Source: an uncultured Parabacteroides sp.
GTDB lineage: Bacteria; Bacteroidota; Bacteroidia; Bacteroidales; Tannerellaceae
Length of the DNA stretch: 64,000 nt
Direction: 5' to 3'
Assembly (NCBI GenBank): GCA_944325355.1
Contig: CALUZS010000006.1
Coordinates: 1-64,000 of the forward strand
The position numbers were made by a program, and so were the translations under genes. The notes under the pieces were generated by a model. The model saw only the letters and a program-made list of their open reading frames with translations, searched no databases and had not been told where the DNA came from. Positions 1 through 8,614 of this stretch are shown here, one piece after another (positions within the stretch are counted from its first letter, which is position 1; every line of letters starts with the position of its first letter).

Positions 1-5
1 TTTAT

Positions 6-76
6 TGTTCAATGGTGTAATGGTAACACGTCAGATTCTGGTCCTGAAATTCCAGGTTCGAGCCCTGGTTGAACAA
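6..76 (+). tRNA. tRNA-Gln (anticodon CTG)
   Basis: A 71-base cloverleaf. The acceptor strands TGTTCAA and TTGAACA pair over seven bases, the anticodon loop TTCTGGT presents CTG (reads CAG, glutamine), and the T arm contains GGTTCGAGCC. The first base is U, as expected for a U1-A72 tRNA-Gln. The 3' CCA is not encoded. It is the first of two identical copies whose starts lie 107 bases apart. Confidence 0.95.
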
Positions 77-112
77 CTTGAACGATGTTCTATATTTACG
101 GGTTATTTTTAT

Positions 113-183
113 TGTTCAATGGTGTAATGGTAACACGTCAGATTCTGGTCCTGAAATTCCAGGTTCGAGCCCTGGTTGAACAA
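113..183 (+). tRNA. tRNA-Gln (anticodon CTG), second copy
   Basis: Identical over its whole length to the copy at 6-76, including several bases of 5' flank, so it looks like a recent or gene-converted tandem duplication. The two are probably processed from one transcript that ends at the hairpin just downstream. The cognate synthetase gene glnS is in the same window at 38336-40087. Confidence 0.95.
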
Positions 184-190
184 CCGAGCA

Positions 191-223
191 GACCGTACCT
201 TCATAAGGCGCGGTCTTTTTTTT
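191..223 (+). terminator. Terminator of the tRNA-Gln pair
   Basis: A hairpin at 191-215 pairs GACCGT with GCGGTC (one G-U pair) and, after one mismatch, CCTT with AAGG around a CAT loop. A run of eight T follows. It lies only eight bases past the second tRNA. Confidence 0.9.
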
Positions 224-230
224 GTTATTT

Positions 231-863
231 TTAAGGATTGTTCCAGACCAATATGAATTCCGGGAAGAAACGATAGGTGAATGAAAAAGATAGCTGCTGC
301 GGACTCTTGCTTTCATAGGCGGAAAAAGTACCACATTCGGCTGGATAGGCGAATGGTTGCACATGCAAGTGCTTTTGGAAATCGACGTCGGTTTGGTTGA
401 TAAGTTTGAACAATGATTCTTTTGCGCACCAATGGATGAGCAAAAGCCGTTCATCTTCAGAATGGGCGATGATACGTTCCTCTTCTTCCGACAGGAACCG
501 GCTTCGGATTTTTTTTATCCGTCCTGACAAATATTCCAGATCGATACCGGCTTTTCCTTCGTTCCGTACCAATACCGCTGCATATCCTTTGGTGTGTGAT
601 ATGCTGATGTTATATGTTGAGTCAGGAATATATGGAGCTCCATTCGGAGTATATTTTACCAGGCACTCGCGTTTTGTCAGAATTTTTAATAGCAGCCGTA
701 CGGAAATCCATTCCAGTTTTCTCGATTCCGATGCCGGGATTTCGGAAAAAATCTCCCGAGTGAATTTTTCCGAAAACCCGGACAGTGAAAGCAATTCTTC
801 CGGTGTCTCTTCGATTTTCCAAACAGCCAAATTTTCATCGGGATGTTTCCAATAAAAAGGCAT
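231..863 (-). CDS. 4'-phosphopantetheinyl transferase superfamily protein
   Basis: A 210-residue Sfp/AcpT-type enzyme that would move the phosphopantetheine arm of CoA to a serine of a carrier protein. Visible family motifs are ISISH (residues 86-90), the Mg-binding GIDLE (106-110) and the WCAKES segment (145-150) followed by LFK, equivalent to the WxxKEAxxK signature. Length fits the single-chain Sfp-like group rather than the 120-residue AcpS group. It is the last gene of the mutY-ssb-gldE operon, starting four bases after gldE stops. The acyl carrier protein it serves is not in the window. Confidence 0.88.
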   Translation of the reverse strand: MPFYWKHPDENLAVWKIEETPEELLSLSGFSEKFTREIFSEIPASESRKLEWISVRLLLKILTKRECLVKYTPNGAPYIPDSTYNISISHTKGYAAVLVRNEGKAGIDLEYLSGRIKKIRSRFLSEEEERIIAHSEDERLLLIHWCAKESLFKLINQTDVDFQKHLHVQPFAYPAECGTFSAYESKSPQQLSFSFTYRFFPEFILVWNNP

Positions 864-867
864 AGGC

Positions 868-2217
868 TTAATCTTTATTGTCGTTGGTGGTTGTTTGCGG
901 GATGTCGGAAAAGTATTTTATTTTTAAAATCCTCCGGTCATCGGCTTCCAGCACTTGAAAACAGTAGCCTTTGTATTTGATGATTTCCTGTTGAGAGGGA
1001 TAGTCACCCTTTATTTCCAGCAATAATCCTGCAAGGGTTTCTACATCTTCCGTCATTTCATCAAAAATGGAAGATTCGATGCCTGTGATCCTGAAAAAGT
1101 CGGTCAGCAGGATTTTACCTTCAAATATGTAGCTGCCGTCTGCCAACTGGATATATTGCTGTTCTTCTTTGTCGAATTCATCGGAAATGTCCCCGACAAT
1201 TTCTTCCAGGATGTCTTCTAATGTGACAATTCCAGAGGTCCCGCCAAATTCGTCTACGACAATCGCCAGATGGATTTTGTTCTTTTTGAATTCTTCCAGC
1301 AAGTCGTTTATTTTTTTTGTTTCGGGGATAAAGTACGCCGGTCTGATCAGGTTTTGCCAGTGAAAATCGTCTGGTTGGTTCAGGTAGGGGAACAAGTCTT
1401 TGCAATATAATATCCCTTTTATGTTGTCAACTGATTCTTCATAGACAGGAATGCGCGAGAAACCGCTGTTGATGATGAGTTCGATTACCTCCTTGAAGGA
1501 TGTATTTATGTCTACATCTTTTAAATCGAGCCTGGAAGTCATGATTTCATCTGCAGTTTTATTGTGGAAGTTGATAATCTCTTTTAACAGCTTCTTTTCT
1601 TTCGGCGCTTCGTTTGAGATAAAATCCAGCGTTTTTGATAATTCGTTTGTCGGGAAATCAGACACTTTGCCGTTTGGAACATTGGATATTTCCGTAGTAC
1701 GGACTAACAGGCTGGAAATGGGTTTGCAGATTTTTTCCAAGGCCTCCAAGATAGGCGCTGTCAGTCTGGCCCTCTTTTGCGGATTTTGTTGCCCGTAAAT
1801 TCGAGGTAAAATTTCCCCGAAAAGAAGCAATATAAGTGTCAGAATAGCAGTTCCGATAATAAAACATAAAACCGGAGCTTTGGAGAAATTAATCCAAAGG
1901 CTGAAGCTGTACACGCAAAAAAGGATAAATGCCACGTTTGCGGTTTTGTTGACTAAAGAAATTGTAGCCGACAAATATTCGGGTGATGCCAATAACTTTT
2001 GTATCAAGGAATCGGCAAAGTAGCTGCTTTTCTTTATTTCACTGATATCGTGCGGCGACAATGAGAAAAACGCAGCTTTTGACATGGAGACAAAAGCGGA
2101 AATTCCGAGTAATAACAATGCACACCCTAACGGAAGTATAATGTTCCATGTCAGGGTATGCATTTCGATTGTTTCAAATATTTCTGAAAGAAAACTATCC
2201 GGGTCCAAAGAATTCAA
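868..2217 (-). CDS. gldE: GldE-type hemolysin/CorC family membrane protein
   Basis: A 449-residue protein with an N-terminal membrane (CNNM/DUF21) region of about four segments (residues ~20-165), a CBS pair (around residues 210-340; the motif ILEEIVGDISDEF closes it) and a C-terminal CorC/HlyC ion-channel-associated domain. This is the GldE architecture found throughout Bacteroidetes. Non-gliding gut species keep it too, so a general envelope or ion-transport role is more likely here than motility. It lies 16 bases after ssb on the same strand. No gldD neighbour is seen. Confidence 0.85.
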   Translation of the reverse strand: MNSLDPDSFLSEIFETIEMHTLTWNIILPLGCALLLLGISAFVSMSKAAFFSLSPHDISEIKKSSYFADSLIQKLLASPEYLSATISLVNKTANVAFILFCVYSFSLWINFSKAPVLCFIIGTAILTLILLLFGEILPRIYGQQNPQKRARLTAPILEALEKICKPISSLLVRTTEISNVPNGKVSDFPTNELSKTLDFISNEAPKEKKLLKEIINFHNKTADEIMTSRLDLKDVDINTSFKEVIELIINSGFSRIPVYEESVDNIKGILYCKDLFPYLNQPDDFHWQNLIRPAYFIPETKKINDLLEEFKKNKIHLAIVVDEFGGTSGIVTLEDILEEIVGDISDEFDKEEQQYIQLADGSYIFEGKILLTDFFRITGIESSIFDEMTEDVETLAGLLLEIKGDYPSQQEIIKYKGYCFQVLEADDRRILKIKYFSDIPQTTTNDNKD

Positions 2218-2233
2218 GTTTAGTTAAACAATA

Positions 2234-2698
2234 TCAGAACGGCAAATCATCTATTTCGTTCGTTTCAGGGAAAGATGTTGAGGTAGCTGGTTGGCTCTGT
2301 GGAATGTTGACAGAACCAGATGCCGGTTGTCCGGCGGCAGCCTGAGTGTTGTCAGTCTGACGTGGACCGTTGCTGTAAAATTCGATGCGGTCTGCATGGA
2401 TTTCAGTTACATACCTTTTTACTCCGGATTGGTCATCATAGCTTCTGGTTCTGATTTTTCCTTCTACATATAAGCCGGAACCTTTTTTGACCCATTTTTC
2501 CACAAAAGGTACTTGGTCTCTGCGGGCTACGATGTTGTGCCATTCAGTACGTTCAGGAACAACTGTACCGTTGGACAATGTATACCCTCTTTCCGATGTT
2601 GCCAAAGGAAAACTTGCAACGGCGCTGCCGCTGTCGAAATAACGGATGTCGGGGTCTTTTCCGACGTTACCGATTAATATGACTTTGTTTAATGACAT
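2234..2698 (-). CDS. ssb: Single-stranded DNA-binding protein
   Basis: A 154-residue SSB. It opens with MSLNKVILIGNVGKDP and has the OB-fold core with ATSERGY and TEWHNIVA, then a low-complexity linker rich in Q, P and S, and ends in the acidic tip EIDDLPF that recruits partner proteins. It lies between mutY and gldE on the minus strand, 44 bases after mutY, so it is probably co-transcribed from the mutY promoter. Confidence 0.96.
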   Translation of the reverse strand: MSLNKVILIGNVGKDPDIRYFDSGSAVASFPLATSERGYTLSNGTVVPERTEWHNIVARRDQVPFVEKWVKKGSGLYVEGKIRTRSYDDQSGVKRYVTEIHADRIEFYSNGPRQTDNTQAAAGQPASGSVNIPQSQPATSTSFPETNEIDDLPF

Positions 2699-2742
2699 AT
2701 ATTATTTATAGATTAAATGATTTACAAAGGAACATAAAAATT

Positions 2743-3822
2743 TTATTCTGACAAATTCCTGATAAATTTATCTATATAAATATCCGTTAATTTTGAAACA
2801 GGGAAGAGTTCCAAGTCTGCGGAATTCACCGGCTGGTATTTTCCGTTACCCTGTAATGGAGTGGCGATATGGATTTTGTAAAACGAAGCGTATATTGTCT
2901 GGTGCGATAATTGGTGTTTGAGATTTTCCAGCTGCGGTTTTATATCCAGTAGTTTTGTCCCTTGAAACATCTTGTTGAAGCTTTCAAGCTCTTCTAATTG
3001 ATGGAAATTGACGGCATTTTCCGTTTCGATTAAAGGAAATTCATACAGACCTTTCCATATATCATTGTTCTCTCTCCGGAGGAGGTAGGTTGTCTCTTTA
3101 TATATTATATGTATATAGTTAAAGAAACGGACGTGTTGTTTGCTTGAGTGTTTTTTTGCCGGGAATTTGTTTGTCTGTCCCGATACGTAGGCTTCGCATT
3201 TCTCCGACAACGGGCATGTTTGGCAATCCGGGTTATGTGGGATACATTGCAAGGCTCCGAATTCCATGATGGCCTGGTTGTATAAACCGGCTCGCTGTTT
3301 GTCCATCAGGCAAGTGGCCAATTCCGTGAAAACTTTTTTGCTTTCTGTTGTGCCGATGGGCAGGTCTATGGCATATAACCGTGAAAGTACTCTGTAAACA
3401 TTTCCGTCAAGGACAGGGTAGGGCATATCCCATGCGAAAGAGACGATAGCCGATGCCGTGTATTCTCCGATTCCTTTCAATGAAAGTATAGCTTTGTAGT
3501 CTTTTGGGAATTCTCCACCAAACCGGTTTGCGACTGAGATTGCCGCTGTGCGTAAATTCCGTGCGCGACTGTAATACCCCAATCCTTGCCAATATTTCAA
3601 GACCTCGTCTTCAGTTGCTGATGCAAGGGTCATGATGTCCGGAAAACGTGAAATGAAATGTTTGTAATATTCCAGACCCTGCGCAACTCTTGTTTGTTGC
3701 AATATGATTTCTGAAATCCAAATGTGGTATGGGTCGGAAGTTTCTCTCCAAGGCAAATCTCTTTTGTGTATCTGATACCAAGCGATAATGGTGGAACTTA
3801 TTCCAATCTCTTTTTCTGTCAT
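2743..3822 (-). CDS. mutY: A/G-specific adenine DNA glycosylase
   Basis: A 359-residue MutY that removes adenine mispaired with 8-oxoguanine. The helix-hairpin-helix segment contains LKGIGEYTA and is followed by the catalytic Asp in VLDGNVYRV. The [4Fe-4S] loop has the exact C-x6-C-x2-C-x5-C spacing (from CIPHNPDC to SEKC). A NUDIX-like C-terminal domain, which recognises 8-oxoG, fills about residues 225-355. It heads the mutY-ssb-gldE-PPTase operon; a TAAGTTTG -7 box lies at 3892-3899. Confidence 0.96.
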   Translation of the reverse strand: MTEKEIGISSTIIAWYQIHKRDLPWRETSDPYHIWISEIILQQTRVAQGLEYYKHFISRFPDIMTLASATEDEVLKYWQGLGYYSRARNLRTAAISVANRFGGEFPKDYKAILSLKGIGEYTASAIVSFAWDMPYPVLDGNVYRVLSRLYAIDLPIGTTESKKVFTELATCLMDKQRAGLYNQAIMEFGALQCIPHNPDCQTCPLSEKCEAYVSGQTNKFPAKKHSSKQHVRFFNYIHIIYKETTYLLRRENNDIWKGLYEFPLIETENAVNFHQLEELESFNKMFQGTKLLDIKPQLENLKHQLSHQTIYASFYKIHIATPLQGNGKYQPVNSADLELFPVSKLTDIYIDKFIRNLSE

Positions 3823-3891
3823 TTGCTTTATTCGGATATTTGATATGGTAAAGTATTATCAATCAAAATGCTATTGCGCTGCAAACTTATA

Positions 3892-3899
3892 TAGATATT
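3892..3899 (-). promoter_or_regulatory. -7 box of the mutY operon
   Basis: TAAGTTTG on the minus strand matches the Bacteroidetes -7 consensus TAnnTTTG and sits about 70 bases upstream of the mutY start. It diverges from the HU promoter. Confidence 0.55.
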
Positions 3900-3965
3900 A
3901 TGAATTATGGATAATCTTTTTGAGAAAAAAGAGCATGAAACTTTTTCTACTTCAGGAAAAAGCTA

Positions 3966-3973
3966 TATATTTG
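3966..3973 (+). promoter_or_regulatory. -7 box of the HU gene
   Basis: TATATTTG, a full TAnnTTTG match, placing the transcript start near 3980. The upstream in-frame codon at 3907 would be outside the transcript, so the HU start is set at 4018. Confidence 0.6.
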
Positions 3974-4017
3974 CAATCCAAAAAATTAAAAGAATAAATC
4001 ATTTAATTGTTTATAAC

Positions 4018-4299
4018 ATGACAAAAGCAGATATTGTTAGCGAGATTTCAAAAAGTACAGGAATTGACAAAACAACTGTACTTGCGAGCGTTGAGTCTTT
4101 TATGAATATAGTAAAAGATTCACTTTCACATGGAGATAATGTTTATTTGAGAGGTTTTGGAAGTTTCGTTATTAAGAAGAGAGCACAAAAAACGGCTCGG
4201 AATATTTCCAAAAATACGACTATTATTATTCCGGAACATAATATTCCGGCATTCAAGCCTGCCAAGACTTTTTTGAATGATGTGAAAGAAGCAAAGTAA
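4018..4299 (+). CDS. HU/IHF family DNA-binding protein
   Basis: A 93-residue histone-like protein that bends and compacts DNA. It begins MTKADIVSEIS. The family core follows, with the GFGSF turn (residues ~46-50) and the beta-arm containing the proline of NIPAFKP. The start at 4018 gives the normal HU length and lies 45 bases downstream of a TATATTTG promoter box; the longer frame from 3907 would add 37 residues with no family resemblance. It is followed by the mS38-like peptide and RNase E/G genes. Confidence 0.93.
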   Translation: MTKADIVSEISKSTGIDKTTVLASVESFMNIVKDSLSHGDNVYLRGFGSFVIKKRAQKTARNISKNTTIIIPEHNIPAFKPAKTFLNDVKEAK

Positions 4300-4331
4300 T
4301 ATAGAATAATTAACTTTAAAATTTAAAAGCA

Positions 4332-4421
4332 ATGCCAAGCGGAAAGAAAAGAAAAAGGCATAAAATGTCTACGCATAAGCGGAAAAAAAGACTGAAGAAG
4401 AATAGACATAAGAAGAAATAA
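4332..4421 (+). CDS. mS38/bS22-like (AURKAIP1/COX24 domain) ribosomal peptide, 29 aa
   Basis: A tiny gene encoding 29 residues: it begins MPSGKKRKRHKM, continues STHKRKKR and ends NRHKKK. About half of the residues are lysine or arginine. It matches my recollection of the short AURKAIP1/COX24-domain peptides annotated across Bacteroidetes, homologous to mitochondrial mS38 and bacterial bS22, which sit on the small ribosomal subunit. It lies 32 bases after HU and is followed by a 15-bp hairpin before the RNase E/G gene. The match to the family is strong over the whole length. Confidence 0.85.
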   Translation: MPSGKKRKRHKMSTHKRKKRLKKNRHKKK

Positions 4422-4441
4422 GTCTATACTTTTTTCGTATT

Positions 4442-4482
4442 AAAGAACAAACTTAATAAGTAACCTTTTAAGTTTGTTCTTT
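4442..4482 (+). terminator. 15-bp hairpin between the ribosomal peptide gene and the RNase gene
   Basis: A perfect 15-bp stem (4442-4456 with 4468-4482; left arm begins AAAGAACAAAC) with an 11-base loop. The right arm ends in TTCTTT but no clean T-run follows, so it could be a terminator, an attenuator, or a 5' UTR structure of the RNase mRNA 45 bases downstream. Confidence 0.6.
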
Positions 4483-4526
4483 GTGTATTCTTGTAAGGTT
4501 ACGATATTAATATATTCTTTTTATTA

Positions 4527-6098
4527 GTGGTTAGTGAATTAGTAGTAGATGTACAGCCCAAAGAAGTCTCTATTGCTGTGTTGGAAGACAAGAACCTGGT
4601 GGAACTTCAGAAAGAAGTCCGGGATGATTCCTACAGTGTGGGGAATATCTATTTGGCAAAAGTGAAAAAGTTAATGCCAGGGTTGAATGCTGCGTTCATT
4701 GATGTAGGATATAAAAAGGATGCATTTCTTCATTATTTAGATTTAGGACCGAATTTTAATAGCCAACAGAAATTTCTCCGGCTGATTTTGAATGACCCGA
4801 AGAAAAAGCAAGAAATAGGCAAGGCGCAGATATTGCCGGAGATAAATAAAGACGGGGCAATTAGTGAAGTGTTAAAAATCGGGCAAGAGATATTAGTGCA
4901 GATAGCTAAGGAGCCGATTTCGACGAAAGGACCTCGTCTCACGGCGGAATTGTCATTTGCAGGAAGATATCTTGTGGTGATACCATTTTCTGATAAGGTA
5001 TCGGTGTCATCGAAAATAAAATCCGGAGAAGAACGAGCACGGTTAAAACAGCTTATTCAAAGTATTAAGCCCAAAAATTTTAGTGTTATTGTTCGTACAT
5101 CGGCTGAAGGAAAACGTGTTGCAGAACTGGACCATGAGCTGAAAGTTTTAGTTCAACGGTGGGAATGTTGTATTTCAAAGATTGCAACAAATAAAGCTCC
5201 GTTAGTTATACATGAAGAAACGGAACGTGCAGTATCTCTTTTGAGGGATATTTATAATCCGTCGTTTCAACATATATATATTAATGATAAGAGTATTTAT
5301 AAGAGTGTACGTGAATATGTCAGATTAATAGCTCCGGGGCAAGATAATATTGTAGAATTATACGAAGGGAGTCTTCCGATTTTTGATAATTTTGCGATAA
5401 CGAAACAGATAAAATCCCTGTTCCGGAAGACTGTGACGTACAAAAATGGAGCATACCTTATCATAGAACAAACAGAGGCTATGCACGTGATAGATGTCAA
5501 TAGCGGAAATCGTTCTAAGGGAAGCAACGGACAGGAGCAGACTGCAATCGATGTTAATCTTGCAGCGGCGGATGAAATCGCCCGCCAATTACGGCTTCGT
5601 GATATGGGAGGGATTATTGTTATTGATTTTATTGACATGGCGGAATCGGCTCATCGGCAACAATTGTACAACCATATCACAAAAGCGATGGAAAATGACC
5701 GTGCGAAACACAATATACTCCCGTTGAGTAAATTTGGACTTATGCAGATTACCAGACAAAGAGTTCGTCCTGCCATGAATGTAGATACATCGGAGGTCTG
5801 CCCGACCTGTTTCGGTACAGGAGTAAGTAAGCCTTCTATTCTATTTACGGATATTTTGGAAAATAAAATACAGAAGTTGATACAAAAACTTCGAATGAAG
5901 AAATTCACTTTGCATATACATCCTTATGTCGCAGCTTATGTAAACAAAGGTTTATACCCGTTGAGTCTTCAATGGAAGCTTAAGTATAGCCGAGGATTGA
6001 AAATCATTCCGAATCAAAATCTTGGATTTCTTGAATATAAATTCTTTGATAAGAATAATGAAGAAATAGATATGAAAGAGGATGGTGATAATAAATAA
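4527..6098 (+). CDS. rng: Ribonuclease E/G family endoribonuclease
   Basis: A 523-residue catalytic-core-only RNase, the RNase G-like form expected in Bacteroidetes. An S1 domain (residues ~35-130, interrupted by a lysine-rich insertion) precedes the DNase I-like catalytic domain with VIDVNSGN (~residue 322) and VIDFIDM, whose aspartates bind Mg. The zinc-link CPTC lies near residue 428. It processes rRNA and degrades mRNA in the cytosol. The start is GTG at 4527; no upstream ATG keeps the family's N-terminus. The preceding hairpin may influence its expression. Confidence 0.92.
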   Translation: MVSELVVDVQPKEVSIAVLEDKNLVELQKEVRDDSYSVGNIYLAKVKKLMPGLNAAFIDVGYKKDAFLHYLDLGPNFNSQQKFLRLILNDPKKKQEIGKAQILPEINKDGAISEVLKIGQEILVQIAKEPISTKGPRLTAELSFAGRYLVVIPFSDKVSVSSKIKSGEERARLKQLIQSIKPKNFSVIVRTSAEGKRVAELDHELKVLVQRWECCISKIATNKAPLVIHEETERAVSLLRDIYNPSFQHIYINDKSIYKSVREYVRLIAPGQDNIVELYEGSLPIFDNFAITKQIKSLFRKTVTYKNGAYLIIEQTEAMHVIDVNSGNRSKGSNGQEQTAIDVNLAAADEIARQLRLRDMGGIIVIDFIDMAESAHRQQLYNHITKAMENDRAKHNILPLSKFGLMQITRQRVRPAMNVDTSEVCPTCFGTGVSKPSILFTDILENKIQKLIQKLRMKKFTLHIHPYVAAYVNKGLYPLSLQWKLKYSRGLKIIPNQNLGFLEYKFFDKNNEEIDMKEDGDNK

Positions 6099-6115
6099 AT
6101 GAAATGAATTGTTGG

Positions 6116-6151
6116 GGGATATGTTTTGAAAAGGGCATATCCCTCTTTTTT
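6116..6151 (+). terminator. Terminator after the RNase E/G gene
   Basis: GGGATATG (6116-6123) pairs with CATATCCC (6136-6143), followed by TCTTTTTT. Confidence 0.85.
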
Positions 6152-6241
6152 ATTGCCATCTGTTTGCGGGTTAATTGAATAAGAGAGATTGCCTGTTGTA
6201 AACTATTCCCTGTTTTATCGAATTAATCCAATTATTATCCG

Positions 6242-6249
6242 TATATTTG
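6242..6249 (+). promoter_or_regulatory. -7 box of the GH36-like gene
   Basis: TATATTTG, a full TAnnTTTG match. The predicted transcript start is near 6256, directly before a 7-bp inverted repeat (AGCCTAT / ATAGGCT, 6258-6274). Confidence 0.55.
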
Positions 6250-6323
6250 TTTTCAACAGCCTATGATATAGGCTAATGTATCTTTGGGTTGGTTTATATA
6301 ATGTGAAAAACGGAAAAAGAAAT

Positions 6324-8597
6324 ATGTGCAGAACTGTTTTATTTATCATCGGTTTAATCGTTTTTGCAGGTAATGTAAGAGCGCAAAAATCTGAAACCTT
6401 GAATTTAGGTGGTGCAAGTGTTGTCCCAGAGCAGACGGCATCGGACGTAGAAAATTTGAAAGAGAAAGTCCAGTATCTTCCGGTTTATAATGCATTGATT
6501 TCAGATAAGACGGATTTTGACTGGTTGTTGACCCCAAAGATGTCGAGAGCCGGAATATATCGTTCGGCTGATGGAAAAAGTATTGTAGTTGCCAATTCAA
6601 TGGTCTCGCGTACGTTCCGTATAATACCCAATCTGGCAACTGTTGATTTTACCAATCGGATGCTTGGAGAAAGCATGCTTCGGGCCGTGAGTGGCGAAGG
6701 TGAAATCTGGATAGACGGTGAGCTGTGGCAAATAGGTGGTTTGTCGGGGCAACCGGAACGAGCCTATCTGAAAGAAGAATGGATAGATGAAATGGAGACT
6801 GTCCCAAATTCTTTTTTGTTGGAAGACTTTGAGATAAAACCAATTACAGAAGAAATTAAATGGGCGAGAAGTCGTTGGGCATTAAATAAGGAAGCTGCGA
6901 CCGGAAAAGAGATTGTTTTCTTTTTGCGTGGAAATGAAGCTTTGGAGTCTGTAAATGTAAAGCTTCATGTTGCCGTATATGATGAGATACCGGTGATACG
7001 GAAATGGATGGAAGTGGAGAACAATTCGGCAAAACCTGTGAATATAGACCGCTTCAAATTGGAGAAATTGGCTTTTGCTGAGCCGGAATCACCGAGTGGA
7101 GGAGACCCTGCTACTTTTTTGTTGCCAAATATCCATGTGGAAAGCGATTATAATTGTAAAGGAAGTTTTACTGAGAAAGAGACGGATATCACAGAAAATT
7201 GGGTGACTGATTCGGCATATACTTCACAACGCAATTATCGTATGGAGACACGTTGTGTTTTGGAGGTCGCTCCACCTATTGGTCCGGATCAAACAATCCA
7301 GCCGGGGAATGTTTTCCGCTCATTCAGCGTATATGAAATGCCGTTCGATAGCTTTGATAGGGAGCGAAAAGGGTTGTTTACCCGTCGGTTTTATCGGACA
7401 ATTGCTCCTTGGACTACTGAAAATCCTATATTTTTACATCTGACGTCCAGCAATCCGGAGGAGGTTCGCCGTGCTGTCGACCAATGTGCTGAGACAGGAT
7501 ACGAGATGATTATCCTTAGTTTCGGTTCAGGAGCGAATGCCGAAGATATTTCGGAGCAGAATATCGCTAAGTTCAAATCCTTGGTTGATTATGCAAAAAG
7601 TAAGGGAATTGAGATGGGGTGCTACTCGTTGTTGGCAAGCCGCTGGATTAGTGAGGATGTGGATGTGATAAATCCGAAGACCGGCAAACGGGGCGGCATG
7701 TGTTTTGGCAGCTCGCCTTGCCTTTGCAGTGATTGGGGGTATGAATATTTCAAGAAGATAAAAACATTCATTGAGCGTACAGGAATGACCTGCTTCGAGC
7801 ATGACGGGTCATATCCGGGAGATGTGTGCGCATCGACGAAGCATACGTATCACAAAGGTTTGAACGATTCCCAATGGAATCAGTTTTATCGGATAACGGA
7901 GCTTTATCATTGGATGTGCGAGAACGGTATTTACCTGAATGTCCCGGATTTTTATTTCTTGAACGGTTCGACAAAAACCAGCATCGGCTATCGGGAAGTG
8001 AACTGGTCGTTGCCGCGCGAACGCCAGCTGATACATACCCGTCAGCTGAATTATGATTGTACATGGGAACGTATTCCTTCTTCTCTTTGGAGCTTTGTCC
8101 CATTGGTAGAATATCACGGTGGTGGAGCCGCTGCGACGTTAGAGCCTTTGAGTGAACATTTGTATGAATATAGAACATTGATGTTCCAAAATTATGGGGC
8201 AGGTATTCAAGCTTGTTACCGTGGACCGCGCCTATACGATACGCCAGAGACGAAACAAACCGTCCAGGAAATAATCACATGGTATAAAAAATACCGCCGA
8301 ATCTTGAACAGCGATATTATACATCTCCGGAAACCTGATGCCAGGGATTGGGATGGTATTATGCATGTTAATCCCGAAGAGAAAGAAAAAGCCTTGGCGC
8401 TTTTCTTTAACCCGACGGATGAAGAGATAACTCGTACGATTTCTTTGCCGTTGTATTATACCGGATTGCAGGGAAAAGTGCGTATCCGTGAGCAAGAAGG
8501 CAAACCCCGGACGTACAAGTTGGATTGCCGGAAAAATACGGAACTGACAATCCGTATACCTGCACGGGGATATACTTGGTACGTTGTGGAAGAGTAG
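6324..8597 (+). CDS. Secreted glycoside hydrolase, alpha-galactosidase-like (GH36/clan D-like)
   Basis: About 757 residues from the ATG at 6324, which gives a clean signal peptide (MCRTVLFIIGL ... VRAQ). An ATG at 6276 and a GTG at 6303 are in frame; 6276 abuts a hairpin at the mRNA 5' end and is less likely. A beta-rich N-terminal half is followed by a TIM-barrel region (~residues 370-640) with the likely catalytic FEHDGSYPGD and WSFVPLVEYHGG, and a C-terminal beta domain ending in RGYTWYVVEE. This resembles melibiase-type enzymes. It should act on alpha-galactosyl or related sugars in the periplasm or at the surface. No SusC/SusD pair is nearby. The exact family is inferred from motifs and is uncertain. 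Confidence 0.62.
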   Translation: MCRTVLFIIGLIVFAGNVRAQKSETLNLGGASVVPEQTASDVENLKEKVQYLPVYNALISDKTDFDWLLTPKMSRAGIYRSADGKSIVVANSMVSRTFRIIPNLATVDFTNRMLGESMLRAVSGEGEIWIDGELWQIGGLSGQPERAYLKEEWIDEMETVPNSFLLEDFEIKPITEEIKWARSRWALNKEAATGKEIVFFLRGNEALESVNVKLHVAVYDEIPVIRKWMEVENNSAKPVNIDRFKLEKLAFAEPESPSGGDPATFLLPNIHVESDYNCKGSFTEKETDITENWVTDSAYTSQRNYRMETRCVLEVAPPIGPDQTIQPGNVFRSFSVYEMPFDSFDRERKGLFTRRFYRTIAPWTTENPIFLHLTSSNPEEVRRAVDQCAETGYEMIILSFGSGANAEDISEQNIAKFKSLVDYAKSKGIEMGCYSLLASRWISEDVDVINPKTGKRGGMCFGSSPCLCSDWGYEYFKKIKTFIERTGMTCFEHDGSYPGDVCASTKHTYHKGLNDSQWNQFYRITELYHWMCENGIYLNVPDFYFLNGSTKTSIGYREVNWSLPRERQLIHTRQLNYDCTWERIPSSLWSFVPLVEYHGGGAAATLEPLSEHLYEYRTLMFQNYGAGIQACYRGPRLYDTPETKQTVQEIITWYKKYRRILNSDIIHLRKPDARDWDGIMHVNPEEKEKALALFFNPTDEEITRTISLPLYYTGLQGKVRIREQEGKPRTYKLDCRKNTELTIRIPARGYTWYVVEE

Positions 8598-8614
8598 TTC
8601 AGAAAGGCTGATTA

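Noticed and set aside
3907..4017. Longer HU frame with 37 extra N-terminal residues
   Set aside because: A TATATTTG promoter lies inside it and the extra residues do not fit the HU family.
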